From NCBI GenBank assembly GCA_049306095.1, contig JBAQPU010000059.1:1-64000 (forward strand): a stretch of DNA of 64,000 bases. Direction: 5' to 3'. Origin of the DNA: UBA2336 sp049306095 (GTDB lineage Bacteria; Bacteroidota; Bacteroidia; Cytophagales; Cyclobacteriaceae). Below the pieces are notes generated by a model. That model saw only the letters and a list, made by a program, of their open reading frames with translations, made no database searches and had not been told where the DNA came from. The translations under genes and the position numbers were made by a program. Positions 42,374 to 51,234 of the stretch are shown here, piece by piece; position 1 is the first letter of the stretch; every line of letters begins with the position of its first letter.

Positions 42374-43855
42374 ATGAAGAAATTTATTATCGCGTTGGAC
42401 CAGGGCACAACAAGTTCGCGTGCCGTGCTTGTGAACTCAAAGGCAGAGATCAAGGGGATCGAACAAAAGGAGTTCACTCAGATTTTTCCTCAACCGGGTT
42501 GGGTTGAACACGATCCAAGAGAAATTTTGAAAACGCAACTTGGTGTGCTGACTGAATTAATGGAAAAGAATCGGTTGAGCCATGCCTCTGTTGCAGCCAT
42601 TGGAATTACCAATCAACGGGAAACGACCGTTGTGTGGAATAAAAAGACAGGTATACCAATTTACAACGCTATTGTTTGGCAGGATAAACGGACCGCGCCC
42701 ATTTGTGAAGAATTGAAGTCACGCGGACTTTCAGATTATGTGCGTGAAAACACAGGCTTGATCATTGATTCTTACTTTTCGGGGACAAAGATCAAATGGA
42801 TTCTTGATAATGTAGAAGGTGCCCGTGAGGAGGCGAATAAAGGTGAGTTGGCATTTGGCACCATCGACACCTGGCTTATCTGGAATTTAACAGGAGGGAA
42901 GGTGCATGCAACTGATGTTACCAATGCTTCCCGAACGATGCTTTTCAATATTCGTGAACTGAAGTGGGATGAGAAACTCTTGAAAGAACTTTCTATTCCT
43001 GCCAGTATGCTGCCGGAGGTAAAGCCATCGGCTTATCATTTTGGTGATGCAGAAATAAATGGATTCAAAATCCCGATCAACGGAGTGGCCGGTGATCAGC
43101 AGGCAGCACTATTTGGTCAAGCCTGCTTTGAGCCGGGAATGGCCAAGAACACCTATGGCACCGGCTGCTTCATGCTGATGAACACCGGAACGAATATTCA
43201 GCATTCAAAAAATGGGTTAATCACTACTATTGCCTGGTCGCTCGATAATAAAGTAGAATATGCCCTGGAAGGAAGTGTATTCATTGCTGGTGCGGCTATT
43301 CAATGGCTTCGCGATGGGCTTCATATCATTGATCAATCGAAAGACTCGGAATATTTTGCCTCAAAAGCCTTAGGCTCAAACGAAGTTTACATGGTACCTG
43401 CATTTGCAGGATTGGGCGCTCCGTATTGGGATATGTATGCGCGTGGAGCCATTTTCGGATTAACCCGCGATACCGGAAAAGATCACATCATTAAAGCAAC
43501 ATTGGAATCACTTGCCTATCAAACCAAAGATATACTCAATGCCATGCAGGAGGATTCAGGAGTAACGCTGGCGAGCTTAAAAGTAGATGGTGGTGCGTGC
43601 GCCAATAATATTCTCATGCAATTTCAGGCGGATATTTTAGGGGCCGAGGTGGAACGCCCCCAGGTGATCGAATCAACTGCCATGGGTGCTGCATACCTGG
43701 CTGGCATTACGGCCGGTATCTGGAAGAAGGAAGATATTGTAAAGAATAGGGCAATAGAAAATACGTTTCAACCAGATATGAGTACGGCAGTTCGCGATAA
43801 ACTTTATAAAGGTTGGTTAAAGGCCGTGGAGAGAACGAAGGGATGGATCGATTAA
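42374..43855 (+). CDS. glpK: glycerol kinase
   Basis: Phosphorylates glycerol with ATP, trapping it in the cell. The 493-residue FGGY-family kinase has ALDQGTTSSRAVLV at the N-terminus, GITNQRETTVVW, the GVAGDQQAALFGQ phosphate loop, and the C-terminal DGGACANNILMQFQADILG signature. With GlpF for uptake and GlpD for oxidation it completes the route from glycerol to glycolysis. Length is normal. No glp repressor is adjacent. Confidence 0.97.
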   Translation: MKKFIIALDQGTTSSRAVLVNSKAEIKGIEQKEFTQIFPQPGWVEHDPREILKTQLGVLTELMEKNRLSHASVAAIGITNQRETTVVWNKKTGIPIYNAIVWQDKRTAPICEELKSRGLSDYVRENTGLIIDSYFSGTKIKWILDNVEGAREEANKGELAFGTIDTWLIWNLTGGKVHATDVTNASRTMLFNIRELKWDEKLLKELSIPASMLPEVKPSAYHFGDAEINGFKIPINGVAGDQQAALFGQACFEPGMAKNTYGTGCFMLMNTGTNIQHSKNGLITTIAWSLDNKVEYALEGSVFIAGAAIQWLRDGLHIIDQSKDSEYFASKALGSNEVYMVPAFAGLGAPYWDMYARGAIFGLTRDTGKDHIIKATLESLAYQTKDILNAMQEDSGVTLASLKVDGGACANNILMQFQADILGAEVERPQVIESTAMGAAYLAGITAGIWKKEDIVKNRAIENTFQPDMSTAVRDKLYKGWLKAVERTKGWID

Positions 43856-43877
43856 GTCGTTCGTTACCGGATTATTT

Positions 43878-44660
43878 TCACTTACGCGTGTGAAGTGCCT
43901 GTTCAGCTTCCCAGGCTGCCCAGTATTTTTTTAATTGAGCAAGATCGTGAGTAAGGCAGGGGTAAAGTTCATGTTGCTTTGGGATAAAAGGCTTTTTGCC
44001 GGAAGAAAGATCAGCCGTATTTAACCCGCCTGTCCATTCAAAATGGCCGGGGTCAAATGGTTTTCTCCATCGTCCGCCCCAACGAAGGCCGAGCTTTTCA
44101 CCCACCATACCAACTTTTCTCCATAAGACTGGATTATGCCACACTGCCGAATCGCCTATCATCGGAACAACATCTACGGCAAAGCCATATTGGTGTTTTG
44201 ATTTTCCGGCACCGGAGCGTGTATATTTTTTCCCCATGCCTTTATACTCTGCTTGCTTGGCATGCGTACGATAGGTTTCTACAAAGGCCAGGTCAATTCC
44301 TTTTGACCGGCAGATTAAAATGAGTTGCTGTACTTTATCGCGGAAGTATGGATGCAGAGCATTCACATCGGTGATCATCGCCATATCGCCCCGGTTTTTA
44401 CCGAAGGTATGATTACCAACGGTACTCCAATTTTTCCAGCCGTTAGTGGAGTCTTCCATCATTAGCGTGGCGACTGCCAGCTGTGCGGCCTTTAACGAAT
44501 CAAGCCATATCGATTTTTGTATGACCTCTTTACCATCAACCTCATTTTCAAACCATGATTGAACACTCAGGCTTGCTACGTGCAAGCGCCCCTGAGACAA
44601 AGTTTGAAAGAAGATCAATGAAAAGAATGCAAAAAATGCTGTTTTAAGGCAATAGCGCAT
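43878..44660 (-). CDS. M15 family peptidoglycan D-Ala-D-Ala carboxypeptidase/endopeptidase-like, exported
   Basis: A 260-residue exported protein (signal peptide TAFFAFFSLIFFQTLSQ). The C-terminal half has the M15C/L-alanyl-D-glutamate-type zinc site: SKHQYGFAVDVVP supplies His and Asp, and DPGHFEW supplies the last His, with RWGGRWRKPFDPGHFEW typical of the family. It probably trims or cleaves cell-wall peptides. The gene stands alone and is convergent with glpK 22 bases away. Confidence 0.87.
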   Translation of the reverse strand: MRYCLKTAFFAFFSLIFFQTLSQGRLHVASLSVQSWFENEVDGKEVIQKSIWLDSLKAAQLAVATLMMEDSTNGWKNWSTVGNHTFGKNRGDMAMITDVNALHPYFRDKVQQLILICRSKGIDLAFVETYRTHAKQAEYKGMGKKYTRSGAGKSKHQYGFAVDVVPMIGDSAVWHNPVLWRKVGMVGEKLGLRWGGRWRKPFDPGHFEWTGGLNTADLSSGKKPFIPKQHELYPCLTHDLAQLKKYWAAWEAEQALHTRK

Positions 44661-44717
44661 TATGTTTCAGTGTAAATTCAGATGCAAAGGTAGGATTTTG
44701 CACTGAATTTCAAATAG

Positions 44718-45167
44718 TTAGTGTTTCTGTATTACTTTCAGCGAATCGTATTTTCGTTTTAGAACAGCATCGGTTTTCAGGCTATTTCTAACCTTGGCGA
44801 ACATTGCTTCTCCAATGTAATCGTGAAGCAACGATTGATACGCTGTTTGAAATTTTAACGTCTCCTCATCCCGTTTCACGACTGCCTTTTTAACATAGTC
44901 AATTTCCGCTGGTGAAGCCTTGACTTCCGATAATTTAACATCATTGTTAACAATCTGAATCAACTCATTGTATCGGTTTGATGAAATCTTATCATTTCCT
45001 TTTGCCAGGTTGTTCATGGACGTGGTTAACTGATTTTTCAATACTTCAATAGAATCCATCACTGTGATGTATTTGTTTAAATCGGTATCAGTAATTTTTT
45101 GTGCCTTCGCAGAGTGCACAAAAATGATGGTAATCAAAACGGCTGTAAAAAATCGAATCAATTTCAT
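44718..45167 (-). CDS. hypothetical exported helical protein
   Basis: A 149-residue protein with a signal peptide (RFFTAVLITIIFVHSAKAQ). The mature part is predicted almost all helical and charged, with heptad-like spacing; the order KYITVMDSIEVLKNQL and EEIDYVKKAVVKR-like (AEIDYVKKAVVKRDEE) is reminiscent of small periplasmic helical proteins. No family is recognised. It sits before the divergent pckG gene. Confidence 0.65.
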   Translation of the reverse strand: MKLIRFFTAVLITIIFVHSAKAQKITDTDLNKYITVMDSIEVLKNQLTTSMNNLAKGNDKISSNRYNELIQIVNNDVKLSEVKASPAEIDYVKKAVVKRDEETLKFQTAYQSLLHDYIGEAMFAKVRNSLKTDAVLKRKYDSLKVIQKH

Positions 45168-45310
45168 ATTGTTTAAGGGATTGCTGACTTGTGTATAAAC
45201 TTTTGCTAAAGAAAGTAAGCGATGAGGTTGCTCACAACTTTAAGCCTTTAAATTACTTGAAATCTATTAACGCAATCGTTTGAAATATTTCATTTTGGGC
45301 ATTTTTTCTA

Positions 45311-45318
45311 TACTTTTG
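45311..45318 (+). promoter_or_regulatory. candidate -7 box for pckG
   Basis: TACTTTTG fits the TAnnTTTG consensus and lies 30 bases before the pckG start. TTTG tracts occur upstream at 45279 and 45294 but neither has the usual 19-21-base spacing. Confidence 0.45.
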
Positions 45319-45348
45319 GACTCCAATCCAATAAAATAACCACATCAT

Positions 45349-47205
45349 ATGACAGAGACTCAGGCAGTTAATTCCACGTATCAGGTGAATCATTCCGATC
45401 TTACTAAATGGGTAAATGAAATGGCCAGGCTTTGCAGACCTGAACAAATCCGCTGGTGTGATGGCTCTCAAGCCGAGTATGATGAAATGTGTGGTTTACT
45501 GGAGAAGAAAGGAACCTTCATCAGACTTAACCCGAGCAAGCGCCCGAATAGTTTTGCCTGTTTCTCTGATCCCAGCGATGTGGCAAGGGTAGAAGACAGA
45601 ACGTATATCTGTTCAAGAAGGAAAGAAGACGCAGGCCCAACAAACAATTGGGTGGAGCCTCGTGAGATGAAGCAAACCCTGAGTAAACTGCTGGACGGAT
45701 GCATGCAAGGTCGCACCATGTATGTAATTCCTTTCAGTATGGGGCCGGTTGGTTCCTCCATTTCTCATATTGGAATTGAAATTACTGACTCAGAATATGT
45801 TGTTGTAAACATGCACCTGATGACCCGTGTAGGAAAACGGGTGATGGATGTGCTGGGATCGGACGGAGAGTTTGTGAAGTGTCTTCATTCGGTAGGGGCT
45901 CCATTATTACCCGGTGCCAAAGACGAAAAGTGGCCGTGTAACCCCACCGTAAAATACATTGTTCATTACCCTGAAGAGCGATCCATTGTTTCGTATGGAT
46001 CAGGATATGGCGGAAATGCCTTGCTCGGCAAGAAATGTTTCGCCTTACGGATTGCATCAGCCATGGCGCAGGAAGAAGGGTGGTTAGCAGAACACATGTT
46101 GATACTAGGCGTTGAAAGTCCGGAGAAAGAAAAGACCTACGTGGCAGCAGCCTTTCCAAGTGCATGTGGTAAAACTAATTTTGCCATGCTCATTCCACCA
46201 AAAGAATTGAATGGATGGAAAGTGACCACAGTAGGAGATGATATTGCATGGATTAAACCTGGCAAAGACGGAAAACTTCACGCCATCAATCCGGAGGCTG
46301 GATATTTTGGCGTTGCACCCGGTACTAATGAAAAGAGCAACCCCAATGCGATGAAGACCATCGCTAAAAACACCATCTTCACGAATGTAGCAATCACTTC
46401 AGATAGCGATGTATGGTGGGAAGGAATGACGAAGGAAGTGCCGAAAGATTTAACAGATTGGCGAGGTCAGAAGTATGACCCGGCTTCCGGTAAACCTGCG
46501 GCTCATCCGAACGCGCGCTTTACAGCACCCGCGCATCAGTGCCCAAGTATTGATCCGGATTGGGAAAACCCTGCCGGTGTTCCAATCAGTGCATTCATTT
46601 TTGGGGGAAGGCGAAGCACAACCATTCCTTTAATTTACCAGGCGCATAACTGGAACTATGGGGTGTACCTGGCCGCCACGATGGGATCGGAGCAGACCGC
46701 TGCGGCTTTTGGTGAAGTAGGAAAAGTAAGGCGCGATCCGTTTGCCATGTTACCATTCTGCGGATATCACATGGGTGATTACTTTAATCACTGGCTGCAA
46801 TTCGGAAGAGATATCCCTAATCCGCCACGGATTTTTGGTGTGAACTGGTTCCGAAAAGATGAAAAAGGAAATTTTGTATGGCCGGGTTTTGGCGACAACA
46901 TGCGCGTATTGAAGTGGATCGTTCAAAAAATTAAAGGAAAATCAAATGCGGTAGAAAGCCCGATAGGATGGATGCCTCATTATGAAGATATTGACTGGAC
47001 CGGTCTTGATTTCAGTAGACAACAGTTTGACCAGATTATGCAAGTAGAACGTGAGCAATGGAAACAGGAATTATTGTCACATGCCGAATTGTTTGAGCGC
47101 ATGTATGATCGCCTGCCTAAAGAATTTATTTTTATGCGTGAGCTTCTGTTGTCCAGTTTGTGGCGTTCACCCGAAAAGTGGAAGCTGGATTCGGAGGTAG
47201 CATGA
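45349..47205 (+). CDS. pckG: phosphoenolpyruvate carboxykinase (GTP)
   Basis: Converts oxaloacetate and GTP to phosphoenolpyruvate, the entry step of gluconeogenesis. The 618-residue protein is the GTP type: the P-loop AAFPSACGKTNFAML contains the reactive Cys273 that marks this class, and the later TSDSDVWWEGM and FGVNWFRKDEKGNFVWPGFGDN blocks complete the nucleotide site. Many Bacteroidota use an unrelated ATP-type enzyme, so this type is a useful marker. It is followed by two peptide-type transporters on the same strand. Confidence 0.96.
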   Translation: MTETQAVNSTYQVNHSDLTKWVNEMARLCRPEQIRWCDGSQAEYDEMCGLLEKKGTFIRLNPSKRPNSFACFSDPSDVARVEDRTYICSRRKEDAGPTNNWVEPREMKQTLSKLLDGCMQGRTMYVIPFSMGPVGSSISHIGIEITDSEYVVVNMHLMTRVGKRVMDVLGSDGEFVKCLHSVGAPLLPGAKDEKWPCNPTVKYIVHYPEERSIVSYGSGYGGNALLGKKCFALRIASAMAQEEGWLAEHMLILGVESPEKEKTYVAAAFPSACGKTNFAMLIPPKELNGWKVTTVGDDIAWIKPGKDGKLHAINPEAGYFGVAPGTNEKSNPNAMKTIAKNTIFTNVAITSDSDVWWEGMTKEVPKDLTDWRGQKYDPASGKPAAHPNARFTAPAHQCPSIDPDWENPAGVPISAFIFGGRRSTTIPLIYQAHNWNYGVYLAATMGSEQTAAAFGEVGKVRRDPFAMLPFCGYHMGDYFNHWLQFGRDIPNPPRIFGVNWFRKDEKGNFVWPGFGDNMRVLKWIVQKIKGKSNAVESPIGWMPHYEDIDWTGLDFSRQQFDQIMQVEREQWKQELLSHAELFERMYDRLPKEFIFMRELLLSSLWRSPEKWKLDSEVA

Positions 47206-47266
47206 TATTGTATAAATGGATTAATAGCCCTACTTTGACCCGCATATAAACCTAAATGCTAGTCAG

Positions 47267-48511
47267 ATGACGCTTGGTCAACGCGTACAAGAAATCAAAA
47301 CAGGATTCTCTTCAACCTTTTGGATTGCCAATACACTCGAACTTTTTGAACGTCTCGCTTTTTATGGATCGAAGGCAGTATTGGCTTATTTTTTAGCTAC
47401 AAAAGTTGGGTTACAAGATGAAGCTGCCACATTAACGGGTTGGTTTTCTACTGTAATCTATTCTTTGCCCATCGTTGCCGGAGTGTTTGTCGATCGTTAC
47501 GGTTTTAAAAAAACACTCATGACCTGCTTCGGCATGTTTGCCTTTGGGTACTTTGCTATTGGCATGGCCGGGATGGAATTTGGGGAATCAATGACGCAGG
47601 CTATTGGCATGCGCAACTATGTAATCATCGCACTGATGTTTACCGCCATAGGAGGTTCGCTCATAAAACCCTGCATTGTCGGAACGGTTGCGAATACATC
47701 AAAGCCCGAGACGAAAGCGTTGGGCTTTTCAATTTATTATACCCTTGTAAACCTTGGAGGCGCCATTGGCCCCATACTGGCCATGACTGTTCGAAAAGAT
47801 TGGGGTATTGAATATGTATTGGTTATGTCTGCCCTTACTTCTGTACTTCTTTTCGTGGGTACCTTATTCTTTTTTAAAGAGCCGGCAACGGAAGATTCAC
47901 TTGCCGATAAAAGAACATTTGGAAAAGTCTTTCAGGATATGCTTCTGGTTTTCAGGAACCTGAAGTTTATGACCTTCCTCATTATTTTTTCGGGTTTCTG
48001 GCTCATGTTCTGGCAAATATTTTACCTGTTGCCTTTTTATTCAACCGAAGTGTTGCATTTCGGGGATTTTGAGTTGCTAGAAACGATTGATGCCTGGGGT
48101 ATTATTATTTTATCAGTTCCAATGACAGCCCTGGTGGCAAAATGGAAACCCATTCGAGCCATGGTGTTTGGACTTATTTTGGCCAGCCTTTCCTGGTTGA
48201 TTATTGGTGCGTTTGGTACGGTAACAGCCGTGATCATAGCAATTTTCTTTTATGCAGTTGGAGAAGCCACACAAGCACCGAGGTTTTATGAATACGTAAG
48301 TTCGCTGGCTCCCAAAAACCAGGTGGGTACGTTCATGGGATTTGCCTTTCTTCCCGTGGCAATAGGCTCACTTACTGCCGGGTATCTGGCCGATTGGCTG
48401 AGGATAACCTATCTCAATACCAACCCTGCCATGATGTGGTACATATTAACGGTGATTGGAATTGCCTCTACATTTTTAATGATGGTCTATAATAAAGTTG
48501 TTTCTAAATAA
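47267..48511 (+). CDS. MFS transporter, POT/oligopeptide-symporter-like
   Basis: A 414-residue transporter with about twelve membrane helices. The first helix carries ELFERLAFYGSKAVLAYFL, close to the ExxERFxYY motif of proton-dependent oligopeptide transporters, and a later block has GGSLIKPCIVGTVAN. This supports a POT-like role in di/tripeptide uptake, but family members also carry nitrate and other solutes. It is six bases from the OPT gene and 61 bases after pckG. Confidence 0.82.
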   Translation: MTLGQRVQEIKTGFSSTFWIANTLELFERLAFYGSKAVLAYFLATKVGLQDEAATLTGWFSTVIYSLPIVAGVFVDRYGFKKTLMTCFGMFAFGYFAIGMAGMEFGESMTQAIGMRNYVIIALMFTAIGGSLIKPCIVGTVANTSKPETKALGFSIYYTLVNLGGAIGPILAMTVRKDWGIEYVLVMSALTSVLLFVGTLFFFKEPATEDSLADKRTFGKVFQDMLLVFRNLKFMTFLIIFSGFWLMFWQIFYLLPFYSTEVLHFGDFELLETIDAWGIIILSVPMTALVAKWKPIRAMVFGLILASLSWLIIGAFGTVTAVIIAIFFYAVGEATQAPRFYEYVSSLAPKNQVGTFMGFAFLPVAIGSLTAGYLADWLRITYLNTNPAMMWYILTVIGIASTFLMMVYNKVVSK

Positions 48512-48517
48512 TTAATC

Positions 48518-50557
48518 ATGTCAGACAGTAAATCTTTTAAACCTTACATCGCACCAGAGCAGAATATTGCCGAGTTCACCGTAAAGTCGGTGGTGTTTGG
48601 TTGTTTGTTCGGAATTATTTTTGGATGTTCAACAGTATACCTTGCCCTGAAAGCAGGTCTTACCGTTTCCGCATCCATACCCATTGCAGTTATTGCAATT
48701 ACGCTTGGACGAAAATTTTTAAAGACAACGATCCTTGAAAATAACATCATTCAAACTACCGGCTCAGCCGGTGAATCAATTGCTGCTGGTGTTGTATTCA
48801 CACTTCCGGGATTTTTGTTTTTGTCTCCTGGTGCTAATGGTGAAGGCTATTTTAACTATCTAACTATTCTTATCCTCGCTGCCTTTGGCGGGATGCTGGG
48901 AACACTCATGATGATTCCGTTAAGGAGATCCCTGATTGTAAAGGAACACGGTACACTTCCTTACCCGGAAGGAACAGCCTGTGCTTCTGTACTTCAGGCA
49001 GGTGAAAAGGGAGGTGATTTTGCTCGGATGGCGTTCTTAGGAATGGGTGTTGCGTTGATTTATGCAACACTGCAAAAAGTATTTCATGTGATTGCTGAAG
49101 CACCAGCTTATGTTACGCAACAGGCAAATAAATTCTGGCCTTCTGCTACTGTCAACGGAGAAATCACTCCCGAGTATCTTGGTGTTGGATACATCATTGG
49201 ACCAAAAATATCGGGTGTTTTAGTAGCAGGTTCAGTGTTAGCATGGTGGGCAATTATTCCACTGTTGTCGACACTTGTTCCTTTTGAGACGGTTGCTCAT
49301 CAATTAGTAGCTGTTGGTTATCTGGCAGATATTAATGTTGCGGGAGGTAAGGGAAATTGGGATCCGATTACAAAGACATTTGCTGATCCGGCAAAGGCAT
49401 TGTATTTCGCATACATCAGACAGATTGGTGCTGGCGCTGTTGCTGCAGGCGGATTTATTACTCTCATGAAAACAATTCCAACCATTGTTAGTTCTTTTAA
49501 AGAGAGTATTAGTTCATTGAAAGAAAAGAGTGAAGCAGGTATTTTAAGAACGGAGCGCGATCTTTCTTTTAAAGTGGTAATCGTTGGAAGTATCATCCTG
49601 ATTGGTGTGCTTACGTTTATGCCTGGTATTCCGGGAGACAGTATCGTTCAAAAATTATTAATCGGGATACTGATTATAGTTTTTGGATTTTTCTTTGTTA
49701 CAGTGGCAAGCAGAATTGTTGGATTGGTCGGGTCCAGCAACAGCCCAATTTCGGGAATGACCATTGCTACGCTCATGGGCACATGTTTGATTTTCACATC
49801 GGTAGGTTGGAGCGGGCAATTTTTCGAACCACTTGCCCTCGTTGTGGGTGGCATGATTTGTATAGCTGCTGCCAATGCAGGAGCAACATCCCAGGATTTA
49901 AAGACAGGATACATTGTTGGAGCTACCCCGCGATACCAGCAGCTGGCATTGTTCATCGGTGCGATTGTTTCTTCTATTGCGATTGGTATTGTTGTAAAAG
50001 TGTTGGATACTCCTACTGCAGAGATGGCTGCACAAGGAATAAGTCATGCGATTGGAAGTGAGAAATTCTCTGCGCCACAGGCTACATTAATGGCAACACT
50101 GGCAAAAGGGATATTGTCATTCAACCTCGACTGGCAATTTGTAATGGTGGGGGTTTTTATTGCAGTGATGATTGAACTGTGTGGCATTAAAGCGCTGGCA
50201 TTTGCTATAGGGCTTTATTTACCACTCTCTACAACACTCCCAATATTTATTGGCGGTGCCATTAAAGGTGTTATTGATTGGAAAGCAGCAAAGAAGAACG
50301 AAACGGTGGTTGAGGATGATTTAGGAAGAGGAAGTTTGTTTGCTACGGGCTTAATTGCAGGCGGTGCATTGGCAGGTGTAGTTGTTGCATTACTTTCTGT
50401 CAACGATAATGTTGCCAGGATTATTCAGAATATCAGTGCTGAACATGGACTCACCAATATGTTAGGGGCGGGAGGTTATCAGATTCTGGCGGTACTTTTC
50501 TTTATAGCCATGGCTTTTATGTTATACCGAACGGCTACCAAGAAGCAGGAAGTGTAA
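48518..50557 (+). CDS. OPT family oligopeptide transporter
   Basis: A 679-residue polytopic carrier with about 15 membrane helices. Characteristic blocks are NIIQTTGSAGESIAAGVVFTLPGFLFL, KEHGTLPYPEGTACASVLQAG and SSNSPISGMTIATLMGTCLIF. The bacterial OPT group moves peptides or metal chelates. It is transcribed with the POT-like gene after a six-base gap. A strong terminator follows at 50581. The exact substrate cannot be told from sequence. Confidence 0.92.
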   Translation: MSDSKSFKPYIAPEQNIAEFTVKSVVFGCLFGIIFGCSTVYLALKAGLTVSASIPIAVIAITLGRKFLKTTILENNIIQTTGSAGESIAAGVVFTLPGFLFLSPGANGEGYFNYLTILILAAFGGMLGTLMMIPLRRSLIVKEHGTLPYPEGTACASVLQAGEKGGDFARMAFLGMGVALIYATLQKVFHVIAEAPAYVTQQANKFWPSATVNGEITPEYLGVGYIIGPKISGVLVAGSVLAWWAIIPLLSTLVPFETVAHQLVAVGYLADINVAGGKGNWDPITKTFADPAKALYFAYIRQIGAGAVAAGGFITLMKTIPTIVSSFKESISSLKEKSEAGILRTERDLSFKVVIVGSIILIGVLTFMPGIPGDSIVQKLLIGILIIVFGFFFVTVASRIVGLVGSSNSPISGMTIATLMGTCLIFTSVGWSGQFFEPLALVVGGMICIAAANAGATSQDLKTGYIVGATPRYQQLALFIGAIVSSIAIGIVVKVLDTPTAEMAAQGISHAIGSEKFSAPQATLMATLAKGILSFNLDWQFVMVGVFIAVMIELCGIKALAFAIGLYLPLSTTLPIFIGGAIKGVIDWKAAKKNETVVEDDLGRGSLFATGLIAGGALAGVVVALLSVNDNVARIIQNISAEHGLTNMLGAGGYQILAVLFFIAMAFMLYRTATKKQEV

Positions 50558-50580
50558 TCGCGTTGTATAATAACCAAATA

Positions 50581-50613
50581 AAAAAACCTGATGGATTCAT
50601 CAGGTTTTTTTTT
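50581..50613. terminator. bidirectional terminator between OPT and TerB-like genes
   Basis: AAAAAACCTGATG - GATT - CATCAGGTTTTTT forms a perfect 13-bp stem with A and T tracts on both sides, so it can stop transcription from either direction. It lies in the convergent gap of 78 bases. Confidence 0.9.
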
Positions 50614-50635
50614 GATACCTTGATTTTGCCGAACG

Positions 50636-51016
50636 TTATCGATGACTCGCTCCTGCGCTGATGTCAATGATTTCTTTTAATTCAGTTAAAGCTTTTGTCT
50701 CAGCTTCCGAAACTTCACCGTCAGCCGTTACAATATCATACATATCGGCATACACTTTATACTTCTGCGCAAATTTTACATTCGGAAAATGATTGAAGGT
50801 ATCCCTGAATAATATCTTCAGTTTAGTCTTATCAAAAGCCTTGTATTCATTAATGGTGAACTGTAATCGTTCCTCAGTCTTATCATCGAAAGGGTAGAGC
50901 TTGGTCATCTTTTTTCTTATTGCCCCTATCTCAGCTTGATGAAATTCCTCATCGGCATGAGCCAGGTGAACGTACAGGAAAAGAACAAAATCGGCAAAGG
51001 ATTCGTGGATGACCAT
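50636..51016 (-). CDS. TerB-like protein
   Basis: A 126-residue helical protein. FVLFLYVHLAHADEEFHQAEIGAIRKK near the N-terminus and DIVTADGEVSEAETKALTELKEI near the C-terminus are the two acidic helical repeats of the TerB fold, each with an AD-G/E motif. TerB proteins occur in tellurite-resistance and membrane-stress complexes, but here no other ter gene is present. It is transcribed alone. The family call is fair; the function is unknown. Confidence 0.75.
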   Translation of the reverse strand: MVIHESFADFVLFLYVHLAHADEEFHQAEIGAIRKKMTKLYPFDDKTEERLQFTINEYKAFDKTKLKILFRDTFNHFPNVKFAQKYKVYADMYDIVTADGEVSEAETKALTELKEIIDISAGASHR

Positions 51017-51173
51017 AAAGCAGAATTACGCTCAGCTAATGTATTAAATGCCTTTGCGCAAAACAATGATAAGTACGTCACTTTTGTAGGAAGAATGACC
51101 GGGAAATCCCCGTGGTGGTTTACGCATTGAGGGGATATTTCGGTTATTTCAATAAGACGTAGATGTAGATATT

Positions 51174-51208
51174 AAAAAAGCCCTCCCGAATTTCGGGAAG
51201 GCTTTCCG
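51174..51208 (-). terminator. intrinsic terminator after groEL
   Basis: On the minus strand AAAGCCTTCCCGAA pairs with TTCGGGAGGGCTTT (one G-T pair) and is followed by TTTTAAT. It lies 27 bases after the groEL stop and ends the groESL operon. Confidence 0.85.
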
Positions 51209-51234
51209 TATTTAAGACTGTGGAAGTCGAAGAC

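Noticed and set aside
50936..51130. Plus-strand open frame of 64 codons partly opposite the TerB-like gene
   Set aside because: More than a third overlaps the real gene antisense, the rest is intergenic, and no motif is seen.
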